Below, piece after piece: positions 8,473 to 18,609 of a stretch of 64,000 bases of DNA (within the stretch, counting starts at the first letter, position 1; each line of letters opens with the position of its first letter). The notes beneath the pieces are model-generated. The model ran no database searches. It was not told where the DNA came from and saw nothing but the letters and a program-made list of their open reading frames with translations. The stretch is from Rusavskia elegans (taxonomy: Eukaryota; Ascomycota; Lecanoromycetes; Teloschistales; Teloschistaceae), in the NCBI GenBank assembly GCA_011316305.1, contig SAUG01000035.1, forward strand, positions 62,001 through 126,000. Direction: 5' to 3'. The position numbers were made by a program, and so were the translations under genes.

Positions 8473-11331
8473 ATGCTTGAGATGGCAGCTGCAATCGGTA
8501 TTCCTGCTATATGCGGCATTGGCGCTGGGTCGTTCGTTGTCGTCCTCACAGTCGTCATTGTCGTCTTCTTCTATTTACGCCAAAGACACAAAGCGCCTCG
8601 AGAGACCATCAACCGCAACTCGAGTCAACGAAGAGCCCACTTGAGTCTCACAGATGAAGATGTCAGTCGTATGCCAGGCATGCGACGCCTGCGACCGACC
8701 CCCTATAATCATCCGCCTGGATGGGCGCCAATTTCATCTCGAGAAAGCGTTGCGAAGAAAGCCTGGACGCCGAATCCAGCCGATGTCGATCCAGTAACCG
8801 GATTGCCTCCTTGGCCAGTTCGAATTCCACGTCGATTGAAAAAGTCGCAATCAAGCCCAGTCGTTCGGTTGCCACCAGCAGCGCTCTCGCCAATCACCGA
8901 ACGCTCAACGAACAACACGGCTACTTCTCCCAGTCTCTCGACTGTAACCAACCTTGACCACAGCGTCAGAGGCCAGCCTAAGGTGAACTCCAGGGTGGAA
9001 GTATATCGACCCAGTGGCCGCCCCCCAAGCCTTGACTCCTCGCCGGGCCTGTTACGACCAAAACCGTTGTTTCACGGATCCCAACGAAGTTCGTCCCACG
9101 GCAATCTTGCGACGACCACATTCGATCCCCGAGTCAATGGATCAGCTCCGGCCTCTACTGAGGAGGTAGAGCTCCAGAACCTTCAGCTCGCTCGAATGCC
9201 AAGATCAAGCAGCCTGTGCAGTCAGCAACCCGGGCAGGCGCCTGATGTCCCAATGCCGCCACTCCCCATCGAGTTGCCAGCGAGTAAGGAAGCCCAGTCG
9301 AGAAACAACGCTACCGACTTGAGCCCACAGCGTGTATCAGGAATCAGCTTGCTCAGTGGAGACACGTCTTTACTGGACGAATCCGCATCAAGAGCGTTCT
9401 CACATGCCGAGACAGATTTCACCTCAATCAGCTTGACTTCGCCTCTGGGATCGCATTCCCCGGTAGGTCTCGGTATATCGACTAGCAGCAATCCCAAATG
9501 GAATTTCTCCCGGATAGACCGCTCAGCCAGCCCTCTCAGTGTATCCAAAGCACGGAACATCAGACCACAGATCAGCCAACAGCATTCGTTCCGTGCCAGT
9601 GTCCACAACAGTCTACCCCGAAGTGCAAGCAGCGGTCTCTCAATGTCGTTGCTAGATCGGACATCCCCAAATCCAAAGGCGGCCTTGAATTCTCCAAATC
9701 CAACCCTCAAGGTGCCTCCTCGACGACAAAGCAGGGTACCACAACCCGCTCCCCTAAACGGTTTAAATGTCTTCCAACTCAACGAGGACAAAAAGTCCAA
9801 ACGAGCCTCAACCTCCGTCCTGCAAGCCGTGTCAGGCAACCAGAGCAGTCCCATCAAGAACACCTGGACGGATCGACCCAGCTCCATCGCCACCGAAGAT
9901 CCCTTCCGCTGGGATCCCAAAACCTCAATGCAGCCCGGAAAGCCCTCGGCCATGAAGAATCCCGCCCAACGGCACAAACGTCGAAGCACTGTGCGGATCT
10001 CCAACATCCCTATCATCATCCCCTCTAGCTATCGGTTCTCATCCACCCACCGTCAACCATCCATATCACCCCTCACCTCACCCCTTTCCCATCTCTCCAC
10101 CACAAATACCAACAACAACATCTTCAACCCCACGACCCGGCCCACATCGACAACCTCCCTCCGTCCTCCCTCCCTCTCAACCTTCAACCCCCAACTACCC
10201 AAAAGCATCCGCCCCTCTTACTCCCCCAGCACCACAAACCCCCGCTCCCAATCAACCAAGAAAGAAAACACACCCTACTCCCCCACCTTCTCCATGATCC
10301 CCCTCTACGCACCCCCCTCACCCACATTATCCTCACCCTCCCCCTCTTCCTCCATAGCCTCAACCCCCACCCGCAAGCCCTCCCTCTCCCGCCAACGACC
10401 AACCGCAAACCACCCCAACCGACGCCTCGCCATCTTCCCCCACGGAGCCGGCTGGCCACCTCTCCTCAGCTCATCAATAACGCCTCAAGACCCACCCACC
10501 GAGCTGGACCTATCACCAACGCCACAGAATCCGCAATCCGCGCGCGTCGAAGGTGCCGCATTTGCTCAAACATCCTCGTCGACTCTCCCACAAAAAGATA
10601 ACATCTCTCAGAGAAACAGCCACAACACCAGCGAATCCCGCCCACCCAGTTTCCTCTTCCAATTCCCATCCCCACCACTCACGAACACCACATTCTCATC
10701 ACCCGCGTACAAAACACCGCATCCCCCACCGCGGCACCCAGCCCATACGATCCGTCTCCCTTCTCGCTCTTCGCCTTCTCCCTCCAAATCCCAGTCACCC
10801 TCAACCCGCCTCCCCCCCACCACCAGCACAAACCCCCCCCAAACCCCAATCCTCGGGCCCCGTCCCCAGCCCCCCACCTCACCAACCCGCCCCCGCACCC
10901 GCATCACCAAACCGACATCACCGCGCTCGTCCCTCAACCGCCGAAGCAACAGTCCTGCAAAGAGCGATTTCCTCCGCCGCAGCATCCTCGAACTCAGGCG
11001 CATGAACAGCGAAGTTTCGTCTTTCCGGTGTGAGCAAGGTGGGAATAGGATGGAAGGGAAGGGTGGAGAGGGGGGACACAGACGGTATTTGAGTCTTGGG
11101 GATGAGGGGGAGGGGGGAGGGGGTATTGAGGAGGAGGAGGCGGTTGGTGGAGGGGAAGGGGGAGGGAGGGTGAAGGGTCCGAGAGATATGGGTGTTTGTA
11201 CGCCGAAGAGGGAGATAGGGGGGAAGAGGGAGAGTATTATTGGGAAAGGGATGGGGACGCCGGGGAGTTTGTATGATGGGGCTGGGTTTTTGCGGGATCG
11301 TGAGAGCGGTGGTGGGGGGGTTGCGGTGTGA
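8473..11331 (+). CDS. large disordered Ser/Pro-rich protein with one N-terminal membrane segment
   Basis: A single 952-codon frame. Residues about 7-35 form one hydrophobic segment (GIGAGSFVVVLTVVIVVFFY) followed by a basic stretch, which suggests a single-pass protein with a long cytosolic tail. A conserved block follows (SLTDEDVSRMPGMRRLRPTPYNHPPGWAPI, then WTPNPADVDPVTGLPPWPVRIPRRL). The remainder is low-complexity Ser/Pro/Thr/Arg. A second Met three codons in is an equally good start. The family is a conserved ascomycete hypothetical protein with no known function. The coding strand is strongly C-rich to about 11,000 and then turns abruptly G-rich for the last 300 bp. It converges on the Mmc1-type gene with only about 100 bp between stop codons. 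Confidence 0.75.
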   Translation: MLEMAAAIGIPAICGIGAGSFVVVLTVVIVVFFYLRQRHKAPRETINRNSSQRRAHLSLTDEDVSRMPGMRRLRPTPYNHPPGWAPISSRESVAKKAWTPNPADVDPVTGLPPWPVRIPRRLKKSQSSPVVRLPPAALSPITERSTNNTATSPSLSTVTNLDHSVRGQPKVNSRVEVYRPSGRPPSLDSSPGLLRPKPLFHGSQRSSSHGNLATTTFDPRVNGSAPASTEEVELQNLQLARMPRSSSLCSQQPGQAPDVPMPPLPIELPASKEAQSRNNATDLSPQRVSGISLLSGDTSLLDESASRAFSHAETDFTSISLTSPLGSHSPVGLGISTSSNPKWNFSRIDRSASPLSVSKARNIRPQISQQHSFRASVHNSLPRSASSGLSMSLLDRTSPNPKAALNSPNPTLKVPPRRQSRVPQPAPLNGLNVFQLNEDKKSKRASTSVLQAVSGNQSSPIKNTWTDRPSSIATEDPFRWDPKTSMQPGKPSAMKNPAQRHKRRSTVRISNIPIIIPSSYRFSSTHRQPSISPLTSPLSHLSTTNTNNNIFNPTTRPTSTTSLRPPSLSTFNPQLPKSIRPSYSPSTTNPRSQSTKKENTPYSPTFSMIPLYAPPSPTLSSPSPSSSIASTPTRKPSLSRQRPTANHPNRRLAIFPHGAGWPPLLSSSITPQDPPTELDLSPTPQNPQSARVEGAAFAQTSSSTLPQKDNISQRNSHNTSESRPPSFLFQFPSPPLTNTTFSSPAYKTPHPPPRHPAHTIRLPSRSSPSPSKSQSPSTRLPPTTSTNPPQTPILGPRPQPPTSPTRPRTRITKPTSPRSSLNRRSNSPAKSDFLRRSILELRRMNSEVSSFRCEQGGNRMEGKGGEGGHRRYLSLGDEGEGGGGIEEEEAVGGGEGGGRVKGPRDMGVCTPKREIGGKRESIIGKGMGTPGSLYDGAGFLRDRESGGGGVAV

Positions 11332-11435
11332 TTTGCTTTAATTGGATGTTTTTGCTTTGAAGATTAATAATACCTTACTGTTGTACCAATTCAGATACAA
11401 TTCAGTCCTTTTACTTCGATCGTGGTGCGAAGTAT

Positions 11436-13584
11436 CTACCTCTCCATCTCCTCCAATCTCTCCCTCACCGATCTCACCGCCCTCCTAGCTTTCTCCCTCT
11501 CCCCCCTCTCCCCTTCATCCTCTACATCACCCATCCCGCCATCCCTCACAACACCCCTCCATCCATCTTCCACCCTCCTCAACACCCGTCTCCCTTCCTC
11601 CCTCATCAAACCCATCCATCTCTCCCTCGCCTCCTCCCATCTCTTCTGCAGCCTACGTAGCGAGAATACGGCACCCACGGCTGCAATACCGCCGGCTTCA
11701 TAGATACTAGTCGTTGAGATGGACACATACAATAGGGCCGAAAGAGAGGAGGTCAGGAAAGTCGTCGACAGGCAATGCATCAACAAACGATTGGCTAGAG
11801 ATTGCATGGGCGGCACGGTCGTAGCAAGGAGGTACAACCTCATATGCGCGATGGATGGAATAGGATGAGTTTGCGTGTTCTCTCCGGCAAGCGAAAGCGG
11901 ATGGGATGCTGGAGAGGGCGCAGGGAAGGCGGTGGAAGGGATGAGGTCTGAAAGAAGGGGGTTTGGAGGACTGGTTCCAAAGGAGCGTGCTGGCGGATCG
12001 GCTCTTGTAGCCCTGGTGGAAAAGACTTGGTAAGGATTTGTAGGGCGAGAGGGGAGGAGTCCTGCTTGTTCGATGCGTCCGGCGAGGTAGATGATACCTC
12101 GATCGGCATCGAGAAGCCAGGATTGGCGCAGTATGTCGGATAGAATGTAGGATATGTCGTCGACGCGCCAAAAGAGTTTCCACCAGACCATTTTACGCCA
12201 ATTCTTGCTGCTGAAGGCAAGGTCTAATTCGTCACGCAACTCGGTGTGAGCGGTTTCCGCCCAATTCGCCAGGTAGAGGTTGAGGGTGTCTCGGGTTGAT
12301 GTGGGAATGACGGACGAAGCCTGCTTTTGCAATTGAGCTGATTCTTCTTGCTCAAATGCCTGCTCGGCGTTGACGACGAGCGTTTCTATCAAACGTCTTA
12401 GAGTTGGCTTGAGGATCAAGGGCAGCGCTTCCGTTCCGTCGGTAAGCCAGGTGGATAATTTCGGTAGGCCGCTTTCGAACCAAGCATGCTCGTAGTTGAA
12501 AGAATTGTCCAATGATTGTCGGAAGGTTGCGATGGCTTCCTCTGCCCGTTGCAGGTTGATTGGATTGACAGGTCGTAATGGTGATTCCGCAGAGCTCAAT
12601 TTGTCCCAGGGTGTGTCCACAACCGCTGTTATCATGTCTTCTCCGACACACGATTTCCCTGTGGACTCCAACGCCAACAGCGGCCGAATAGTATCGAGAT
12701 CTTGAGCCAATATCAGAGCTTTGTGTACGGGATACATGACGGTTGAAAATCTGCCCGTCGCTGATGTCGGTGTTTCCAAGCCAGGCGTGAGGTACATTTG
12801 TAATCCCGATCCGTCCTTTTCCGATTGAGAGCTCGCCGCTTGTATCAGGATCTCAAGGTTGTGGGTCTGCAGAGTAAGGGAAGGCAACGAGAGGGTGCGG
12901 ACGAGGGGATGGCTTCGGTCGATGGCGAGCTGCTCTCCGTACCTGGACAGCCCGATTAGCGTTGTACGGAGTCGGGCTGAAGTTTGCCCACCGAAGGAGA
13001 AGGGCGCGCCCGTCGCCATCGTCCTGGCTTAGCAGATGTTTCTCCCAGTCCTGCTCCGGAAGCAATGGATCTGCAAGCAGTGCTTTCACCAGTCGACGCG
13101 TCTTCCGTCCATCCGGGCCACCGAGCACTTCCAGCCATCAGTCCATGTCTCGGGGGACTCGTTGAGTGTAGACCAAACCTGCAATGCGAGTGATGGCATT
13201 CTCCGATTCCAGGCCTCGTAGAGCCAATTGTATTTGACTCAGGTTGGAGTAAACAGCCGCTTCTCGTTGGATGGTGCTGAGTGCCTCATAGAGTGGCTGA
13301 AAGGCATGGGGTATGTCTTTCTTCGCGTTCACAGCGGTCACCGATGCGATTGTTGAAGCTCTTCGTTGGGTGGACACGGGCACACGGCGGCCTGGTCTCC
13401 TGGCGTTGCGTACTGGATTGCTGGCATTGCGGAAGCAACACGATGGACAGACATACGCCGCCTTGGGCGGAAGACGGCAAGTCAGGAAGTTGTTGACTGA
13501 TCTGGGAGGCATTGAAGGAAGTGACGTTGATCTGCAGTACCGTATTATTTGGTTGTGCTTCAGGGGGTGCTTCACTAGCGCCAA
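11436..13584 (-). CDS. Mmc1-type mitochondrial protein (dynamin-like pseudoenzyme family)
   Basis: Three exons: 13179..13584, 12992..13127 and 11436..12942. The introns are 13128..13178 (GTTTGG donor, weak) and 12943..12991 (GTGGGC donor, CGCTAATC branch, CCAG acceptor). Splicing joins ITRIA to VLGGPDGRKTRRLV and ALLLR to YGEQLAID, as expected for the family. The N-terminus is basic and Cys-containing with a likely start at 13512 (MPPRSVNNFL), compatible with mitochondrial import. The diagnostic C-terminal block is YLANWAETAHTELRDELDLA, then WWKLFWRVDDI and GIIYLAGRIEQAG, followed by two hydrophobic stretches and a basic coiled tail. From memory, the fission yeast relative is a matrix protein that works with MICOS to shape cristae. 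The family assignment rests on the C-terminal block. Confidence 0.72.
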
Positions 13585-13998
13585 CGTATTAAAACGTCTC
13601 CCTTACACATGGAGTACAGAACAACGTTAACCCGGCACATTCACATCGTATAATGTTGTACCACTCTGGATATATGGAGAGTAGTTCCCTTCATCGACAT
13701 TCATTCTATCTACATCGTCATCCCACACCCTCATGGTCATGCTCCGCAAACCAGCCGCACCCCATCAATTACGTGCGTGAAAGATTTATGTCATATTAGT
13801 CGGACCATCGCAGATGGTCGCTTAAATATGGCCTTGTCATACCAATGAACCCAGCCATTGCTCATGGGGGAAGAACGATTGCGGAGACCTTAGGAAGGAA
13901 TGAGATTGTGACCTCTGATTAACGCGATGGGCGCCCCTTTCCACTACCCGACGATCTATCACTCATTAGCATTGCAACAAGTATGGAAGCTCGGATAC
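13585..13998. other. intergenic, 5' side of Mmc1-type gene and 3' side of calcineurin A
   Basis: About 410 bp separate the upstream Met of the Mmc1-type gene from the calcineurin stop. A possible last intron of the calcineurin gene (GTGTAG...GCTAATG...GATAG) could extend the calcineurin end a few codons into this region. No separate gene is seen. Confidence 0.45.
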
Positions 13999-15794
13999 CT
14001 ACACGCTGATTCTTCGGGCAACTTGTGCCAGGCCCGTGTCATGCTCGGCCTCGAAGCTGGCTCGTTGAAGCGCTTGCTTTCGGTCTTCCATACTCTTCCG
14101 TGATACCTCATCGTGCGTTGGTGGGAGGCGCTCGTTCTGCAGATCCACTTTCCTGGCGTCTTCAAAGTTGTGGATCGCTTGCTTGATGCCCTCAGCACCC
14201 AGCATGAGCGTCCCGGCCGGAAGCCGGCCACCCGATGCCGTCTTGAGCTCCGTCACCCGTTCCGACTCTTCGCGTAGGACTTGGAACACCCGAGACAATC
14301 GGCCGATGGCCAGAATCTTGTTCTTGATATTCCTGCGCTTGGCTTCCGTGGACTCGGGGTCGAGTTTCTCAGCTGGCGGCGACACCGGCTCGTCCTCCTC
14401 CTTCGATGTCCGATCATCCACAGGCTCGAGTTCCTCCTTGGAGCACGTGTTCAGGATCGCAATCAGCATGTCCGTGATCTTCTCCCCCACAAAGGGCAGC
14501 GACCACGTGAAGACATCCATGAAATTGGGGAGCCAGTACGGGTGCGGGGTGCAGTTGAATTGTCGGATGTTCATGACATTGTTTTCATACTTCAGCACCG
14601 CGGCCTTGTTGTTGTAGACGTCGAGGTAATTGGGTGCGCTGAAAATGGTCATGACACTGGGGAACCCGGTCGTCCTCGTTTTCCGGTACATGCGGTAGCC
14701 GGCGTCCTGGGCTTCGTGGGCTCGGATGATGGATAAGAGGTTGTTTTTCTCGAGGAAAGAGCATGCGGAAGGATACGAGAAGAAGTAGGAACATCCTCGG
14801 ACGTGGTTGTGCACGAAAAACTCCGATGTCTTTTCTTGACCGAACTCTTCCAGTGGATCTGCCCAGAGGATATCACACATCAGCCCATGCGTCGGCGGCT
14901 CCCGAAAGCGGTCAATCTGATCACGTCAGCGTCAATCTTCCTTTTGCACCGCGGCGATCGCTTACATTCTTGAGGTCATCCAAGGTATACAGTTCGGGAC
15001 TGAGGCCGCCGTGTATGCAGAGAAATTGCTTGTTCATGATGGCAGCCAGGGGCAAGGCGCAAAAGGACTCCATACAGGCTTCGTAAATCTTCTCCGAGTA
15101 CTTGTGTTTGCATTCGAGCTTGAAGGTGAAGTAATCCGTCAGATGCCTGCATTCATGATTCCCCCTCAAAAGCCACAAGGTGTTGGGATACCAGATCTTA
15201 AGGGACCAAAGGTAGAGCACACACTGGACCATTTATCAGCTGCAGGCGATTAAAAAGGCAACGTCGCACTACCCACCTCGATGCTGAAGTAGCCTCGATC
15301 GACATAGTCGCCGAGGAAGAGATATCGAGTCTCGGCTGGGTCGCCGCCCACCTCAAACAGCTTCATGAGATCGAAGTATTGGCCATGCACATCACCACAA
15401 ACGGTGATTGGGGCGTCCATTTCCAAGAGATTGGGCTCACTCTTCAAGACCTTGGTTCCCTCCTCGATAATGAACAGTGCTTGCTCTTCGGTTAGGCGAC
15501 CCTCGCGATAGAAATGCTGCTTGAGGTATTGCAGATTTGGCTTGTTGCGATCGTGCGGTGATCGGAATTGATCGTGGGTGGGTGGATGGAAGGCAGGAGC
15601 TTGAACATCTAGACGCAGAGCGGGTTAACGAATGTGAGTGAATGGTGGGATAAAGAATTGGCACCTTTGCAGACTCTCTCCTGGGTGCTGACCATGGTGT
15701 TGTCTTCGAGCACATGCAGGGTGAAATCGACCTCGGGAACAGGTTTCTTGTCGGAAAGAGCGCGCTCGAGAGGGTGAGGACTGGCGCCGGCCAT
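13999..15794 (-). CDS. cnaA: calcineurin A, Ser/Thr phosphatase 2B catalytic subunit
   Basis: Four exons: 15665..15794, 15277..15608, 14966..15223 and 13999..14916, all in frame, 545 residues. Metallophosphatase motifs GDVHGQ, GDYVDRG and RGNHE are present, followed by HGG and later [10 protein letters not shown]. The calcineurin-B-binding helix ([17 protein letters not shown]), the calmodulin-binding region ([19 protein letters not shown]) and the autoinhibitory segment ([16 protein letters not shown]) follow in the usual order, so this is the full regulated enzyme and not PP1 or PP2A. It dephosphorylates Crz1-type transcription factors after calcium signals and controls stress response and growth in fungi. 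Introns are 49-56 nt. The final codons (RRISV) may instead splice to a tiny last exon. Confidence 0.95.
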
Positions 15795-16728
15795 GATAGA
15801 TAGGGATGCGTAGATGGTAGGACCAAGAAAGAGGTGAGAAGGTGAGGCCGCTACGGGTTAGGAGATTGTGATTGTGGTGTGGGTGGAGCGATGACAGGAG
15901 GCGAAAGGGTGGCAGACGCCAGGCGTGGGGTCGAAGTCGAACGTTCTCCTACAGTGGCAGTCGATTCATGAAGTCGTTAATTCTTTGCGCTGGTCCAGGA
16001 GTGTCGTTGGTATGGTTGGGGCACGTGTCCTCAAGCTCAATGGGAGTAACAAGTGGTAGGTGTGAAGGTTGGGTCGATTTTCTGCGACCACCGAGTTGCC
16101 AGCGCGTCTTTAGTACTGGTGTAGGGATGAGGCTGGAGAGTCGATAGGTCGATCTCGAAAGGAGAAAGGAGGGGTCCAACGCCTTATGAGGCAAGCGGCT
16201 GGTGATGTGGATGTGGCACTCGGTGGCAACTCAACACCGAAGGAAGACATGAATTCCCGGCGAGATCCTGCATCCCCTGAACCAATCCTGGCGCTTCGAG
16301 GTGTCCAGGCAGCCGGCATCATGCCAAGGAACGAGTATCGGATCAAATGCCAAGGAAACCCCGCGCCCGCGGGGATTCAGTTCCAGATTCCCGGGAGCTG
16401 CTCGGCTGTCACCCTTCATCCTTCAACGGCTGACATCTGGACTTGTAAGACGGTTTACCATTCCAGCATCTCCTAGCTGGCCTTGTTATTTCCTTCGTAG
16501 CTTCCATTAATACTCGAACCAGGTGCCTTTATAAACACGTGCACCACGCAACGACTGCCAACCCAGTATTGTCATCGTGACTACAACAGCGATACAAATT
16601 GCAGCATATCTCAAGATCCTGGTGTACATTCTACGTCCACCTAATCCACGCTTTCTCTGTTGTTTCCTCCTATCCCAACCCTTGCGTTCAAATGCAGTCT
16701 TCCTTCGACAAAACTTCATCTACCTATA
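15795..16728. other. intergenic between divergent genes
   Basis: About 930 bp lie between the starts of calcineurin A (minus) and the small coiled-coil protein (plus). This is probably a shared promoter region. Short frames here, including a 70-codon minus frame with one hydrophobic stretch ending 10 bp from the next start, lack support. Confidence 0.5.
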
Positions 16729-17309
16729 ATGTATAATGACCGTAAGTGGGAACGACCGTATTACTTTTTATCGCCCTGATGCCTCCAGGACCGCATCCCT
16801 TGCTGGCCCAAATCCCTCTGACTGTCTCGCCGTTCATCTCTCTCCCATCTGCTCCGACTCTCCCTTACACCTACCAACCACTTCCGTCAACCCTGCCCCC
16901 ATCAGCAACAGCCGATAGCAATGGCAACGAACGAGAGAAGATCGTCGTCTCCCGGTCGGGCCACGCCGCTAGCCCGGAAGATATCATTGCATCCTGCCAA
17001 GCATTACAGGCTCACATCGAGAAAATGCAGGAAGATGCCGAGCGAACGATCCGGGAATGGGAGGACAATCTGAGGGAGGAGCAGTTGGCCGAGAAGCGGA
17101 GGCTTGCACCCGGATGGTTGGACAGGGACGAGAAGATATTGCAGCCCGCAAAGATGGCTGCCGGCAGTACTGTCGGTGGGCAGGGCCAATCAGCCAATCT
17201 CATGGATCAGCAGGCCGACGAGACCAGCGATGCGAAGATGCAGCAGCCCGTTCCGTCCCAAGAAGGCGATGAGCTAGATAGAGCCTTTGGGGGCATGACG
17301 ATGAGATGA
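16729..17309 (+). CDS. conserved small protein with central coiled coil
   Basis: Two exons, 16729..16741 and 16789..17309. The intron is 47 nt with GTAAGT donor, CCTGAT branch and CCAG acceptor. The tiny first exon gives MYND and the splice continues RPHPLLAQIPL. The 177-residue product has a Pro/Ser-rich N-terminal part, then a charged helical block (ASCQALQAHIEKMQEDAERT, then IREWEDNLREEQLAEKRRL) and the short motif APGWLDRDEKILQP, which I believe is conserved in ascomycete hypothetical proteins. The C-terminus is polar. I cannot name a function. The starting exon is supported by the clean splice rather than by any database match. Confidence 0.65.
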
Positions 17310-17542
17310 TTTGGTAGAGGTTATCGCATAGCTTTGCCAGAGCAAGCACTTGAGATCTACCAGAGCGAAAATGTAGTCGTAAATATGATACCCATCAGAA
17401 TCTTGAAGTCGCTGTGTCGAGGTCACGACTACGGACCAAAACGCAGACTCGCGCAAACGACTTCTGGTGACTTGAGTTCTCTTCGTCGCAACTTGCTGGT
17501 GTGACGTCATTGATAGCAATCCCTAAGCGAGACGACTTCGAG

Positions 17543-18609
17543 ATGTCCTCCTACATCATCAAACAGGAGCCAACCCTGCCATCCCTTCTTCCTACATTCC
17601 GCAAGATGGAGGTTCTGAACAGCGCGCCCACCGAGAGCCAATTCACTCCCCTCTCCACGCATCAATCGCAAACACCGTCCTCCTTCTATTCCGGCCCTCC
17701 AGTCCTGTACCACCGGTCGCCCTCAACAACCATCCTGATCAATTCTCACGAACTCGAATCTGCGCCAGCTTTCCAAAAGCTTGTCTCTCCTCAACAACGG
17801 AGCAATGGCTCCACGCGTCCTGCAACCGAAGACGAATCGGAAGACCTCGGGCATGAGATCACAATCCGGGGTGTAGACATCTGGGTGACCTCTGAGTACG
17901 AATCCCCATCAACCTGTAGCCTACTCATGAAACACTTGCTAAAGTTCATTTCAGCACATTACTCCTCTTCTCAACGATCCTCTCCACCGGCGTCTCAATC
18001 CCCTACCCATCCATCACCCTCCACGCCATCCAACGCTCCCCCATCACTCCCTCGCTCCTCCTTCAACTCCTCTCAAGCGCCGGCCCACAGTTCGACGACC
18101 ACGACCCCGAAGGTACAATATCCATAACCATCATCCCTCAAGAGAGCAACGCGAATGGCTACAATAACGAACCACCACCACCAACACCCGTAACCCCCAG
18201 GCCTGCCCTATCAGAGGCGGAGATGATGAACACCCACCCCAACGCCGTGGAAACACTCTTCTCCGCTCTCTCCGCCTGCGCCGACCTCCACCCCGATCAC
18301 GATTCGAACTCAGACTTCGATCTCGAAGACGATGCGCCACATGAAGACTCCGGAGCGCTGTATACGCAGATCGATGGTTTACCGCCACCGATGCCGGGGA
18401 GCGGAGGATGGATCACTGCCGAGAATGTAGGGGAATTCTTTGACGAGGAAGGGAATTACAGGGGAGGTGAGGGTTTGGGTGAAGGTGCAGGTCGGGTGAG
18501 GGGACGAGAGGACGAGGATGATGGGGGTGCAGAGGGAGCGAATGGCGACGGGGAGGGCCGTGAGGGAGACGCAGAGACTGAGGAGACGAAGTGGAGAAGG
18601 ACAGGATGA
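17543..18609 (+). CDS. pICln / Lot5 family protein
   Basis: Exons 17543..17895 and 17955..18609 with a 59-nt intron (GTACGA donor, TTTCAG acceptor). The splice gives VDIWVTSD joined to TLLLFSTILSTGVSIPYPSI. The PH-like fold is recognisable from FTPLSTHQSQTPSSFYSGPP, YHRSPSTTILI, ITIRGVDIWVTS and ITLHAIQR, followed by the acidic C-terminal tail typical of pICln. Animal pICln is the methylosome chaperone that presents Sm proteins for spliceosome assembly; Lot5 is the budding yeast relative. The start could be the second Met at 17606 (MEVLNSAPTES), which matches family N-termini better and has a good Kozak context. The 3' third is very G-rich and encodes a Gly/Glu/Asp-rich tail. Confidence 0.78.

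Noticed and set aside
10184..11003. Antisense Gly/Trp/Arg-rich frames over the disordered membrane protein
   Set aside because: They are shadows of the C-rich coding strand. The composition follows from CCN codons read in reverse.
16507..16719. 70-codon minus-strand frame with one hydrophobic stretch
   Set aside because: It has no homology I recognise, it ends 10 bp from a better-supported divergent start, and it lies in a likely promoter.
17896..18130. Apparent stop in the pICln/Lot5 gene and separate downstream frames
   Set aside because: A 59-nt intron (17896..17954) moves the reading to the downstream frame and restores the conserved VTSD-TLLLFS junction, so this is one intact gene.
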